Part shown: one piece after another, positions 18,882-27,501 of the stretch
How the letters are laid out: each line of letters starts with the position of its first letter
Numbering within the stretch: the first letter of the stretch is position 1
NCBI GenBank assembly: GCA_947378275.1
Contig: CANCJD010000002.1
Location: 1 to 41,839, forward strand
From: Comamonadaceae bacterium
GTDB lineage: Bacteria; Pseudomonadota; Gammaproteobacteria; Burkholderiales; Burkholderiaceae_C
Direction of reading: 5' to 3'
Length of the DNA stretch: 41,839 nt
Notes under the pieces: generated by a model
Databases searched by the model: none
Told to the model about the DNA's origin: nothing
Seen by the model: only the letters and a program-made list of their open reading frames with translations
Translations under genes and position numbers: made by a program

Positions 18882-21518
18882 TCAGGCGGCGCGGCGCAGG
18901 TCTGCGGGCGCGGTTGCGTCAGGGGCAGGCGCCGCTTCAGGCGCTGAGCCCAGCGCAGGCGTCGCACTCGGGGCCTGGCCGGCAGCGGCCTGGTACCAGC
19001 GCAAGGCCAGCGCATAGTTTTGCGCCGTGCCTTGGCCGTTGGCATACATCGAGCCCAGGTTGAACTGCGCTGCGCTGTCGCCCAGTTCAGCAGCTTGCAA
19101 ATAGCAGTGCAGGGCCTGGGCGGCATCTGCGGCCACGCCGTCCCCCAAAAAGTACTTGCGCCCGAGCTGGGCCCATGCGTTGGCGTCGCTCAATGCGCTG
19201 GCCTGTTGCAGCAGCGCCAGGGCCTGGGCCGGGTCGGCCTCGCAGCCCTCGCCCGTACTGAGTAGGTAAGCGCGCTGCACCATGGCGGGTGCATAGCCCA
19301 GGCTTGCGGCGCGCGCAAAGTGGGCCACGGCCTCGTGCGGCGAAGCCGCTACCGCCTGCCCGTGAAGGCGCAACTGGCCCCAGTTGAAGTGGGCCAGGGC
19401 GTCGTCTTGGTCGGCAGCAGCTTGCAAGTGTTCCAGCGCCTGGCGCGTGGCTGCGCCGTCCGTGGCGCTGGCGGGGTTTTGCAGCGCAAGAGCGGCCAAA
19501 TTGTTATGGGCCTGCGCAATACCGGCTTGCGCGGCGCGCTCAAAGCACCGAGCGGCCAAAGCCAAGTCGCGCGCCGTGCCCAGGCCTTGCGCATGCAGCA
19601 GGCCCAGATTGAAGGCGGCGCTGGCGTCGCCCTGGTCGGCGGCTTGTTGGTAGGCCAGTAACTGGCGGCCATAGTCGGGCGCGCTTTGCAGGCCCTGGGC
19701 TTGCAGCAAGCGCAATTGGTACTGGGCGGCGGGATGGTCTTGGGCGGCGGCCTTTTGCAGCCAGAGCAGGGCGCCCATTTCGTCGGTCGGCACGTCGCCA
19801 CCGGTGTGCAACAGCATGCCTGCGGCATATTGCGCCAGGGCGTCGCCTTGTTCGGCCGCTTGCAGGTAGCAGGCCAGCGCCGCGCTCAGGTCTTGCGCTA
19901 CGCCTACGCCCTGGGCGTGCATCACGCCCAGGTTGTGCTGGGCCCAGGCGTTGCCCAGGTCGGCGCTGGCCTGGTAGTAGGAGAGTGCGCTATCGCGCGG
20001 CGAGGGCGCAGCATCGTTGGCGTTGGCGTTGGCGGCGTCGGCCACAAAGGCCAGACGCGGTGTGTTTTGCGGCTGCAGCGATGGGTCTTGCTGGCAGCCC
20101 AGGTTAAAGAGGGCGTCGCTGTAGCCGTGTTCGGCGGCACTGTGCAGCCAGTCCAGGGCTTGCGCAGTGTCCTCAGGGCTAGAAGCGGGTGCGCCCCAGA
20201 CATGGGCCATCGCAGCATTGAACTGGGCCAGGGTATTGCCTTGCTTGGCGGCCAACACAAAGTAGTGGCGCGCGCGCGCCAGATCGGCTGCGGCGCCCTG
20301 GCCTTGCAGGTGCATCAGGCCCAGGTTGTACTGGGCCAGCGCGTCGCCCTGGTCGGCGGCAAGCTGGTACCACTGGCGCGCCAGCGTGAAATCTTTGCTC
20401 ACGCCCAGGCCGCCCTGGTACATCACGCCCAGGTTGCACTGCGCGCGCGCGTCGCCCTGGTCAGCAGCGTGGTGAAACCACTGGCGCGCCTGGGCATTGT
20501 TTTGCGCCACGCCCTGGCCTGCGCTGTACATGGCGCCGAGCTGGAACTGGGCAATGGCCAGGCCCCGGTCGGCAGCCATTTGGTACCACTGCAGGGCTTC
20601 GGCATAGTCTTGTGCCACGCCAAAGCCGTTGGCGCTGAGCGTGCCCAGGTTGAACTGGGCCGGCGCGTGGCCCAGGGCTGCCGCCGTACGGTAGTGGTTG
20701 AGTGCGCGGTCAAAGTCCGCACCTGCGCCGTGGTCTTGCGCGTACCAGACGCCCAGGTTGTAGTGCGCGTCGCCGTGGCCTTGGGCTGCGGCCAGGCCAA
20801 AGTAGTGCAGCGCGCCTTCGTCGTCGGTAATGCCGCCCTGGCCTTGCGAGAACATGAGCGCCAGGTTGTACTGGGCCGGGGCGTCGCCCTGTTCGGCGGC
20901 GAGCTGGTACCACTTGCGCGCCAGTATCGGGTCGTGTTCGGCACCTTTGGGGTCGGCGAGCAAGAGGCCGAGGTTGAACTGGGCGTAGGTGTGGCCTTGC
21001 GCGGCGGCCGATTCAAACCATTTGCGCGCGCTGGCGCCGTCGTGGGCCACGCCTTCACCGGCGGCGTACATGCAAGCCAGGTTGAACTGTGCGGTGGCGT
21101 GGCCTTGCACGGCGGCGCGCTCAAACCAGACGGCAGCTTGGGCCTGGTCTTGTGCCACGCCCTGGCCGTTGGCAAACATAAAGGCCAGGTTGGTCTGCAC
21201 ATCGGGCAGACCCTGGGCGGCGGCCAATTGGTACCACTCCAGTGCCTGGGCATAGTCTTGGGCCACGCCCTGGCCGTTGGCGTACATAAAGCCCAGGTTG
21301 TACTGGGCGGCAGCGTAGTCTTGTGCGGCGGCCAGGCGGTACCACTTCAGGGCTTCGGCGTAGTCTTGCTCCACGCCCTGGCCGTTGGCGTACATAAAGC
21401 CGAGGTTGTTTTGCGCCGCCGCGTAGTCGAGCGAGGCCAGCGGGCGCGAGATGCGCAGCGCATTGGCGTAGTCGCCCCGGCGGTAGGCGGCGTCGGCGTC
21501 GGCCAGCAGATTGTTCAA
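18882..21518 (-). CDS. Large Sel1-like repeat protein (878 aa, TTG start)
   Basis: Roughly two dozen 36-aa repeats such as AAQYNLGFMYANGQGVAQDYAQALEWYQLAAAQG. Confidence 0.92.
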   Translation of the reverse strand: MNNLLADADAAYRRGDYANALRISRPLASLDYAAAQNNLGFMYANGQGVEQDYAEALKWYRLAAAQDYAAAQYNLGFMYANGQGVAQDYAQALEWYQLAAAQGLPDVQTNLAFMFANGQGVAQDQAQAAVWFERAAVQGHATAQFNLACMYAAGEGVAHDGASARKWFESAAAQGHTYAQFNLGLLLADPKGAEHDPILARKWYQLAAEQGDAPAQYNLALMFSQGQGGITDDEGALHYFGLAAAQGHGDAHYNLGVWYAQDHGAGADFDRALNHYRTAAALGHAPAQFNLGTLSANGFGVAQDYAEALQWYQMAADRGLAIAQFQLGAMYSAGQGVAQNNAQARQWFHHAADQGDARAQCNLGVMYQGGLGVSKDFTLARQWYQLAADQGDALAQYNLGLMHLQGQGAAADLARARHYFVLAAKQGNTLAQFNAAMAHVWGAPASSPEDTAQALDWLHSAAEHGYSDALFNLGCQQDPSLQPQNTPRLAFVADAANANANDAAPSPRDSALSYYQASADLGNAWAQHNLGVMHAQGVGVAQDLSAALACYLQAAEQGDALAQYAAGMLLHTGGDVPTDEMGALLWLQKAAAQDHPAAQYQLRLLQAQGLQSAPDYGRQLLAYQQAADQGDASAAFNLGLLHAQGLGTARDLALAARCFERAAQAGIAQAHNNLAALALQNPASATDGAATRQALEHLQAAADQDDALAHFNWGQLRLHGQAVAASPHEAVAHFARAASLGYAPAMVQRAYLLSTGEGCEADPAQALALLQQASALSDANAWAQLGRKYFLGDGVAADAAQALHCYLQAAELGDSAAQFNLGSMYANGQGTAQNYALALRWYQAAAGQAPSATPALGSAPEAAPAPDATAPADLRRAA
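21263..21401. repeat. Representative 108-bp periodic DNA repeats inside the Sel1 gene
   Basis: ccacgccctggccgttggcgtacataaagcc occurs at 21263-21293 and 21371-21401, exactly 108 bp apart. Confidence 0.85.
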
Positions 21519-21530
21519 AGCAGGCCTGGC

Positions 21531-21746
21531 TTATTGCTGCGGTTCACGCAGTTGCGCCAGCGCGTGGTGTTGTACCGGGTGGGCTTGGTGTTCGACGGCG
21601 TAGAGCTTTTGACCATGGGGCACATGCGCCTGGTGGGTAACGATGGGCGCGGTATGCGACACCAGGCCCGTGCGGGGCGCACGCAGGCCGTGGGCGGCAG
21701 CTTCGAGGTGCTGGGCGCCGCTGGGGCGGTGTTTCACATCATTCAT
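21531..21746 (-). CDS. Candidate 71-aa leader ORF in frame with, and just upstream of, the large Sel1 ORF
   Basis: ATG...TAA ORF with GC-rich third positions, AGGAC before the ATG, and a sigma-54-like element upstream; stop is 12 bp from the Sel1 start. Confidence 0.35.
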   Translation of the reverse strand: MNDVKHRPSGAQHLEAAAHGLRAPRTGLVSHTAPIVTHQAHVPHGQKLYAVEHQAHPVQHHALAQLREPQQ

Positions 21747-21830
21747 GGGCAGGTCCTGGTGCGGTCGGGGCGGCGGGTGCGGAGTTCGAATGGTCTGAAT
21801 TCTGACGATTTTCGCGGTATTTTTGGATTA

Positions 21831-21846
21831 CGCAAACTGTGTGCCA
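21831..21846 (-). promoter_or_regulatory. Candidate sigma-54 promoter for the leader ORF and large Sel1 gene
   Basis: Reverse complement TGGCACACAGTTTGCG: GG-N10-GC, in an AT-richer intergenic stretch. Confidence 0.6.
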
Positions 21847-21872
21847 CTTTTCTTTTGGGCTTGCATGCGGCG

Positions 21873-23306
21873 TCAGGCCGCAGCCATCGCGCCCAGCAGG
21901 CCGTGCACCTCGCTCTGGGACAGCGTGGCCACGCCAAAGTGCTGGTGCTCGCACAGCAGGGGCACAAACCAGTGTTGGGCAAAGGCGCTAAAGAGTTCGG
22001 CGTTCCAGGGCAGCTGCTTTTGGCTGCTCAGGGTGGCCCAGTTCCAGCGCGCAGCGTGCGGGGCAATCCAGGCCGCGCTCCAGGGCAGGTGTGGGTTGGC
22101 GCTCAGGCGCTCCCAGTCCCAGGCAAAGTCGGGGTGCAGCAAAAGGGACGCGCTCCAAGGCAGTTGCGCACTGCTGGAGAGGCCCGCCCAGTCCCAGTCG
22201 GCGGCAAATTGCGCGATCAGCGCTTCGCTCCAGGGCAGGCCGGGATTCCAGCTCAGGCCGTCCCAGTCCCAGTGGTTTTGGTAGCGCGCAATCAGGTCGA
22301 CAGACCAGGGCAGGGCCGGGTTGGCGCTCAGGGCGTCCCAATCCCAGTCGTCTGCCGGTGTGGCGGCCAGCAGGGCGTCCGTCCAGGGTACGGCGGTGTT
22401 TTTGCACAGGCCCGCGTGGCTCCAGCGGCTGCTCCAGCTTTGCAGCAAGGCGTCGTTCATCGGCAGGTGGGGGTTGGCGCTTAGCGCCGGCCAGTCCCAG
22501 TGTGCGGCGTAGCGGGCAATCAGCGCTTCACTCCAGGGCAAGTGGGCGGCGCTGCTCAGTGCTTTCCAGTCCCAGCGCTGCACATGGGCGTCGAGCAGGC
22601 CGTCGCTGTAGCGCAGGCTGGCGTTGCCGCTGAGCCAGGGCCAGTTCCAGTGGTCGGCAAAGGCCGTGACCAGCGCCGCGTCCAGGGGCAAGGACACATT
22701 GGCGCTCAGCCCGGTCCAGTCCCAGCGCTCGGTGTAGGCGCGCAGAACCGCGGCCGTCCAGGGCACGCCGGTGTTCCAGCTCAGGCCGGTCCAGTCCCAG
22801 CGGTGGGCGTTGCTGTGGATGAAGGCCGCCGTCCAGGGCAGGTCGGCGTTGCTGCTGAGCACCGCCCAGTCCCAGCGGTAGGCGTTGGCGTCTAACAGCT
22901 CGGCGCTCCAGGGTAGCGCCGGGTTGGCGCTCAGGGCACGCCAGTTCCAGCGCGCTGCGTGCTGCTCCAGGAGCGCTTCGCTCCACGGCAGGCTGGGGTT
23001 TTTGCTCAAAGCGTCCCAGTCCCAGGCGTCAGCGTGCTGGGCCACGAGCTCGGGCGTCCAGGCCAGCGCGCGGCTGGCGCTCAGGCGTTTCCAGTCCCAC
23101 AGGGAAGCAAAGTCTGCGAGTTCGGCGCCAGCGAGCGGGTAATGGGTTTGCAGGCACCCCAGAAACAGCGCCGGGTGCGCGCGGAAAAACGCCAGCGTGT
23201 GCGCTTCTTGGATCAGCGCCAGCGCGCCCGAGGCGGCGTCCAGCCGCTGCTGCGTGGCCAGCGTGAGGGCCTGCGGCGCCAGGGCTTGGACGGTGAGCTG
23301 GTTCAT
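21873..23306 (-). CDS. WDW-repeat protein: 15 tandem ~25-aa repeats, consensus WDWxxLSxNPxLPWSxxLIxxxxxx
   Basis: Repeats visible by eye, e.g. WDWDALSANPALPWSVDLIARYQNH / WDWDGLSWNPGLPWSEALIAQFAAD; 75-bp DNA period; start MNQLTVQALAPQ overlaps the upstream stop (ATGA). Confidence 0.85.
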   Translation of the reverse strand: MNQLTVQALAPQALTLATQQRLDAASGALALIQEAHTLAFFRAHPALFLGCLQTHYPLAGAELADFASLWDWKRLSASRALAWTPELVAQHADAWDWDALSKNPSLPWSEALLEQHAARWNWRALSANPALPWSAELLDANAYRWDWAVLSSNADLPWTAAFIHSNAHRWDWTGLSWNTGVPWTAAVLRAYTERWDWTGLSANVSLPLDAALVTAFADHWNWPWLSGNASLRYSDGLLDAHVQRWDWKALSSAAHLPWSEALIARYAAHWDWPALSANPHLPMNDALLQSWSSRWSHAGLCKNTAVPWTDALLAATPADDWDWDALSANPALPWSVDLIARYQNHWDWDGLSWNPGLPWSEALIAQFAADWDWAGLSSSAQLPWSASLLLHPDFAWDWERLSANPHLPWSAAWIAPHAARWNWATLSSQKQLPWNAELFSAFAQHWFVPLLCEHQHFGVATLSQSEVHGLLGAMAAA

Positions 23307-24583
23307 GGCGTGGGGCGGTCGTTTGGCGTGGCCAAGTCGGCCTTGCTTGGCGTGCTGCTGGCGCCCAGCGCCTGCGCGTAGCGCTGCATTTCGGCGTGCA
23401 GGTAGCTGGCTTGCTGGCTGAACCACAGGGTCCAGTTGCTTTGGGTGCTCAGGGTTTGCCAGGTGGCGCTGCGCAAAATGCCGGCGCGCTCACGCTGGTG
23501 CTGGGCCAGGCGTTCTTTGAGTGCGGCGGCTTGCTGCGCCGGGCTGCGCCGCTCGCCTGACTTGCTTGCACCCGTGCCAGGGATGGACTTGGGCGCGAGC
23601 AGCACTTGCTGCTCTAGCACTTGCAGGGCCGCAAAGTCGTTGTTTTCGTATCCTGCCTGCAGGCGCTGGAACAGGGCTTGGGCCTCGGCTTTGTCGTCGT
23701 CTTCCACCCGGTCCGGGTGCAGGCGCATGGCGAGCTTGCGGTAGAGCTGCTTCATCTGGGCCTGGGCTTGCGGATCCAGCGCCGGGGTGGGGATCAGTTT
23801 GCCGTCCTGGGCTTGGGTGTAGCGCTCAAACTGGTCTTGCGCCTGTTCGGCCTGGGTGCGGGTCTCGTCGCTGCCCGACTGCGCATGCAGGGCTTGCAGG
23901 TGCTGGCGCTTGGCGTCCAGGCAGTCGCGCAGCAAGGGGCCGATGGCCGCGTCCTGGGCCTGGTCAAACGCGTTGATGGTGCGGTGCATCTCGGCCAAAT
24001 CGGCTTGCAAGGCCAGCGCGTGCGCTTGCAGCAAAGCGGTTTGCCAGGGCGGGGCCCATTGCTGGGGGTCGTCAAAGGTGGCCAGCGCGGTGGCGGCTGT
24101 GGCAGGCGCTGCGGACAAGCCTTCGGGTGCAGCAACTTGCGCCTCGGCGTGTTGGACGGCGAGCTGGCTCAGGCCGCGCGCGCAGTCGTCGGCCAGGCTG
24201 GCGCTGGTTTGCAGCAGCACGCCGGCCGATTGCGCGTCGGGCAGCACTTGCAGGCGCGCCAAGTCGCCACTGAGCACGACAAAGCCGTCCACCACGCAGA
24301 CCGAGGTGTGCAAGCGCGGCGCTCCGGGGCGCAGCCGGTGCAGCGTGGCGCCCAAGGCACTCAGCCGTTCCCAGGCAATGCCCGGCGCCTGATCTTGGGC
24401 CTCGCCCGACACCACCAGCGTGAGCGCCACGCCTTTGCGGCAGCAGCCCAGCAGCAACTCAAACAGGGGCCGGCCGCAGGGCCCGGCCAAGGCGCATAGC
24501 ACCTGCTGGCGGGCGCTGCCGAGCCGCTGCGCCACCACGGTGTGGGCGTCAGCAAAGTGCAGCGAATCAGAAACGTCGGTCAT
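23303..24583 (-). CDS. PLD-like N-terminal domain plus J-domain protein
   Basis: J-domain MKQLYRKLAMRLHPDRVEDDDKAEAQALFQRLQAGYE (HPD intact); N-terminal RLHTSVCVVDGFVVLSGDL resembles a degenerate PLD HxK region. Confidence 0.7.
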   Translation of the reverse strand: MTDVSDSLHFADAHTVVAQRLGSARQQVLCALAGPCGRPLFELLLGCCRKGVALTLVVSGEAQDQAPGIAWERLSALGATLHRLRPGAPRLHTSVCVVDGFVVLSGDLARLQVLPDAQSAGVLLQTSASLADDCARGLSQLAVQHAEAQVAAPEGLSAAPATAATALATFDDPQQWAPPWQTALLQAHALALQADLAEMHRTINAFDQAQDAAIGPLLRDCLDAKRQHLQALHAQSGSDETRTQAEQAQDQFERYTQAQDGKLIPTPALDPQAQAQMKQLYRKLAMRLHPDRVEDDDKAEAQALFQRLQAGYENNDFAALQVLEQQVLLAPKSIPGTGASKSGERRSPAQQAAALKERLAQHQRERAGILRSATWQTLSTQSNWTLWFSQQASYLHAEMQRYAQALGASSTPSKADLATPNDRPTP

Positions 24584-24684
24584 GGCGGGTGGGTCGGAGC
24601 GGGCGGCAAAGGCTAGGGGAGGGCGGGCGCAGGGCGTTCAAGCGCGGGCGCTTGCGGCAGTGGCCTACGTTGCGGCCACAGCCC

Positions 24685-26010
24685 TTAGTCAAAGTCCTTG
24701 AACTGGTTGTTCTGGCAGGCGCGCGCCATGTCTTGGGCCTGGGCGATTTGGGCGGGCGTCATTTGCTGGGTGACAAAGTCGCGCCCGCTGGCGGCTGCCG
24801 CGTGGCCGCCCACGGCGCCCAGGTTGAACCACATATGGGCACGTACAAAGTCTTGCAGCACGCCCGCGCCATTGGCATACAGCCAGCCCAGCGCGGCCTG
24901 GCCGTCGGCGTGGCCTTGCGCCGCAGCCAGGCGGTAGCAGGCCAGGGCCTGCGCGTAATGGGGGGGCGTGCTGGCCTGGTGCAAGGCGCCCAGGTCGTAC
25001 TGCGCTTGGGCGTCGCCCTGGTCGGCGGCCAGTTGCAGCCACTGCATCGCCACTTCGGCGCTGGCAATCGTGCCCTGGCCGTTGGCAATCATCACGCCCA
25101 GGTTGTACTGCGCCAGCGCGTCACCCTGGTCGGCGGCAAGCTGGTACCAGGCCAGGGCCACCGACGCGTCTTGTTCGATGTCCTGGCCGGTGGCGTACAT
25201 CAGGCCCAGGTTGTACTGGGCGGCGGCGTCGCCTTGGTTGGCTGCGGCCAAATACCAGTGCAGCGCTTGCTTGGGGTCTTTGGGCGTGCCCTGGCCCAGG
25301 CTGTACATCACGCCCAGGTTGTACTGGGCGGCGGCGTCACCGGCGTTGGCAGCGCGGCTGTACCACTGCAGAGCGCGATCGGGGTCCAGCGGGCCGTCCT
25401 GGCCACTGGAAAACATGAAGCCCAAATTGAACTGCGCATGGACATGGCCTTGTTCGGCCGCCAGCGTGTACCAGTGCTCGGCTTGGGCCGGGTCGCGCGG
25501 CACGCCGTGGCCGTTGGCGTACATCACGCCCAGTCCGTATTGCGCAGCTGGGTCGCCGCTGGCCGCACCGGTTTCGTAGCAGTTCAAGGCCTGGCTGAAG
25601 TCTTGGTCCACCCCCTGACCGTTGGCGTACATCACGCCCAGGTTGCGTTGTGCGGTGGTGTCGCCCTGCGCGGCGGCGGCGCCATACCAGTGCAGGGCTT
25701 GGGCAAAGTCCACTTCGCCACCCTGGCCGTTGGCGTACAGCGCTGCCAGGTTGGACTGGGCGTAGGCCAGCCCCTGGGCGGCGGCGGCGCCATACCACTT
25801 GCGCGCTTGCACAAAATCTTGCGCCACGCCCTGGCCGTGGGCGTACATCACTGCCAGGTTGGACTGCGCCTGCGCCGCGCCGCGCTCAGCCGCTTGCTGG
25901 TAACACTGCAAGGCTTGGGCGAAATCCTGTGGCACGCCCTGGCCGTTGGCATACATCAGGCCCAGGTTGTTGAGCGCTGCGAGTTGAAGATCGGGGGCGT
26001 TGTCGGTCAC
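24685..26010 (-). CDS. Second Sel1-like repeat protein (441 aa, GTG start)
   Basis: About 11 Sel1 repeats, e.g. AAQYNLGVMYSLGQGTPKDPKQALHWYLAAANQGD. Confidence 0.92.
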   Translation of the reverse strand: MTDNAPDLQLAALNNLGLMYANGQGVPQDFAQALQCYQQAAERGAAQAQSNLAVMYAHGQGVAQDFVQARKWYGAAAAQGLAYAQSNLAALYANGQGGEVDFAQALHWYGAAAAQGDTTAQRNLGVMYANGQGVDQDFSQALNCYETGAASGDPAAQYGLGVMYANGHGVPRDPAQAEHWYTLAAEQGHVHAQFNLGFMFSSGQDGPLDPDRALQWYSRAANAGDAAAQYNLGVMYSLGQGTPKDPKQALHWYLAAANQGDAAAQYNLGLMYATGQDIEQDASVALAWYQLAADQGDALAQYNLGVMIANGQGTIASAEVAMQWLQLAADQGDAQAQYDLGALHQASTPPHYAQALACYRLAAAQGHADGQAALGWLYANGAGVLQDFVRAHMWFNLGAVGGHAAAASGRDFVTQQMTPAQIAQAQDMARACQNNQFKDFD

Positions 26011-26316
26011 GGGCTCAGGCTTGGGTGTGGCGTGGAATTGCGGCAGCGCACAGGCGCGACCGTGGCGAAAACGCCCTGCGCCATTATGCCGTTTGCACCC
26101 GGATTTAGGTCAAATCCACATGAAGAAACTAAATTACATGCTTGTGGTGTTTTTCACGAAAAAATTGAAAACATCTGTGTACTGTCTGAAAAACGACACT
26201 TTTTATGACCATAATGGCCGCGTCTGCTTGTCTGTCCCTGTGGCGCACCAGCCGGCCACCTCGCCTCTCGCCTGCGGCTTGTCGTCCGCCAACCCTTTTT
26301 TGCACCGATCAACACC

Positions 26317-27459
26317 TTGTCCACGTCCAGAGTTCCGCTGCGATTTATCGGTGAAAGCGACGCCATCCGCGCCATACGCGATTTGCTGCCCGTGGTGGCG
26401 GCGTCGAGTTCGACCGTCCTCATCACGGGCGAGAGCGGCACGGGCAAGGAAATTGTGGCGCGTTCGCTGCACGATTTGTCGCACCGCGCGGGCGCCAACT
26501 TTGTGCCGATCAACTGCGCGGCCATCCCCAAAGACCTGATCGAGAGCGAACTCTTTGGCCACCGCAAGGGCGCCTTTACCGGGGCCGTGACCGACCGGGT
26601 AGGGCGCTTTGAGCTGGCGCAAAACGGTTCGATCTTTCTGGACGAAATTGGCGACTTGCCGCTGGAGCTGCAAGTCAAGCTGCTGCGCGTACTGCAAGAG
26701 CGCGTGGTGGACCCGGTCGGCAGTACCAAACCCGTCCCTGTGGACGTGCGAGTGATCGCTGCCACCCACCGCGACCTTGAGGCCGAAATTGCCGCTGGGC
26801 GCTTTCGCGAAGATTTGTACTACCGCTTGAACGTGTTGCCTCTGAACATGCCGCCGCTGCGCGAGCGCGCCACCGACGTGCCGCTGCTGCTGAGCTTTTT
26901 TGCCAAACAGCATGCCGCCACCGGCGAAAAACCCATTACCTTTGGTCCGGACTTTGCCTACGCTTTGCAGGCCTACCCTTGGCCGGGCAATGTGCGCGAG
27001 CTGTCCAACCTGATTGACCGCTTTAGCACCTTGTTTTCGGGCCAGTGCCTGCAGCTCAAAACCTTTTCTTCTTCGCTCTTGCCCAAGGGCCTGGCAGCGT
27101 TCAAGACCCAGGCCGAGGCGGGCGAATTGCCCTTTATTGACCCGTCGATGCAAAGCACGGCCGGGGCCTGGGTGGATTCGCCGGGCACGGGCGGCATGTT
27201 CGACGACAGCGTGGACGACGAATCGGGCGAAGACGCACCCAATGCGGTGGAGCAGATGACTTTTATGTCACAAGGCCTGCCCGTGTTGCCGCCCGAAGGC
27301 TTGTCGCTCAAGCACCGCTTGGCTGAAATTGAGCGCGATCTGATCTCGCAGGCGCTCAGTCGCACCAATGGCAATGTGTCGCAAACGGCGCGCATTTTGA
27401 ACGTGCAGCGCACCACGCTGATCGAAAAAATCCAGAAATTCGGCCTGCGCGAGGGCTAG
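26317..27459 (+). CDS. FleQ/FlrA-like sigma-54-dependent activator lacking an N-terminal regulatory domain (TTG start)
   Basis: Walker [45 protein letters not shown], Fis-type [30 protein letters not shown]. Confidence 0.9.
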   Translation: MSTSRVPLRFIGESDAIRAIRDLLPVVAASSSTVLITGESGTGKEIVARSLHDLSHRAGANFVPINCAAIPKDLIESELFGHRKGAFTGAVTDRVGRFELAQNGSIFLDEIGDLPLELQVKLLRVLQERVVDPVGSTKPVPVDVRVIAATHRDLEAEIAAGRFREDLYYRLNVLPLNMPPLRERATDVPLLLSFFAKQHAATGEKPITFGPDFAYALQAYPWPGNVRELSNLIDRFSTLFSGQCLQLKTFSSSLLPKGLAAFKTQAEAGELPFIDPSMQSTAGAWVDSPGTGGMFDDSVDDESGEDAPNAVEQMTFMSQGLPVLPPEGLSLKHRLAEIERDLISQALSRTNGNVSQTARILNVQRTTLIEKIQKFGLREG

Positions 27460-27501
27460 CCCGCCGCGCTGGGCTCCCCTAAGCGCGCCAGGCGCTCTGG
27501 A

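Noticed and set aside
19686-22484. 932-aa plus-strand ORF across the Sel1 region and beyond
   Set aside because: Val/Gly/Gln-rich repetitive antisense shadow of Sel1 codons; the minus strand gives clear Sel1 and WDW repeats.
18882-23306. CRISPR or intergenic satellite array suggested by regular DNA repeats
   Set aside because: The 108-bp and 75-bp periods are codon-phased (36-aa Sel1 and 25-aa WDW units) and lie in open coding frames.
26083-26113. TTGACC...CATAAT as a sigma-70 promoter for the second Sel1 gene
   Set aside because: Spacer is 19 bp, outside the usual 16-18; too weak to call.
24589-26208. 539-aa plus-strand ORF opposite the second Sel1 gene
   Set aside because: Antisense shadow of repeat codons, no recognisable domain.
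27460-27501. agcgcgccaggcgct hairpin as terminator between the activator and the 365-aa gene
   Set aside because: Only a 5-bp stem and no T-tract.
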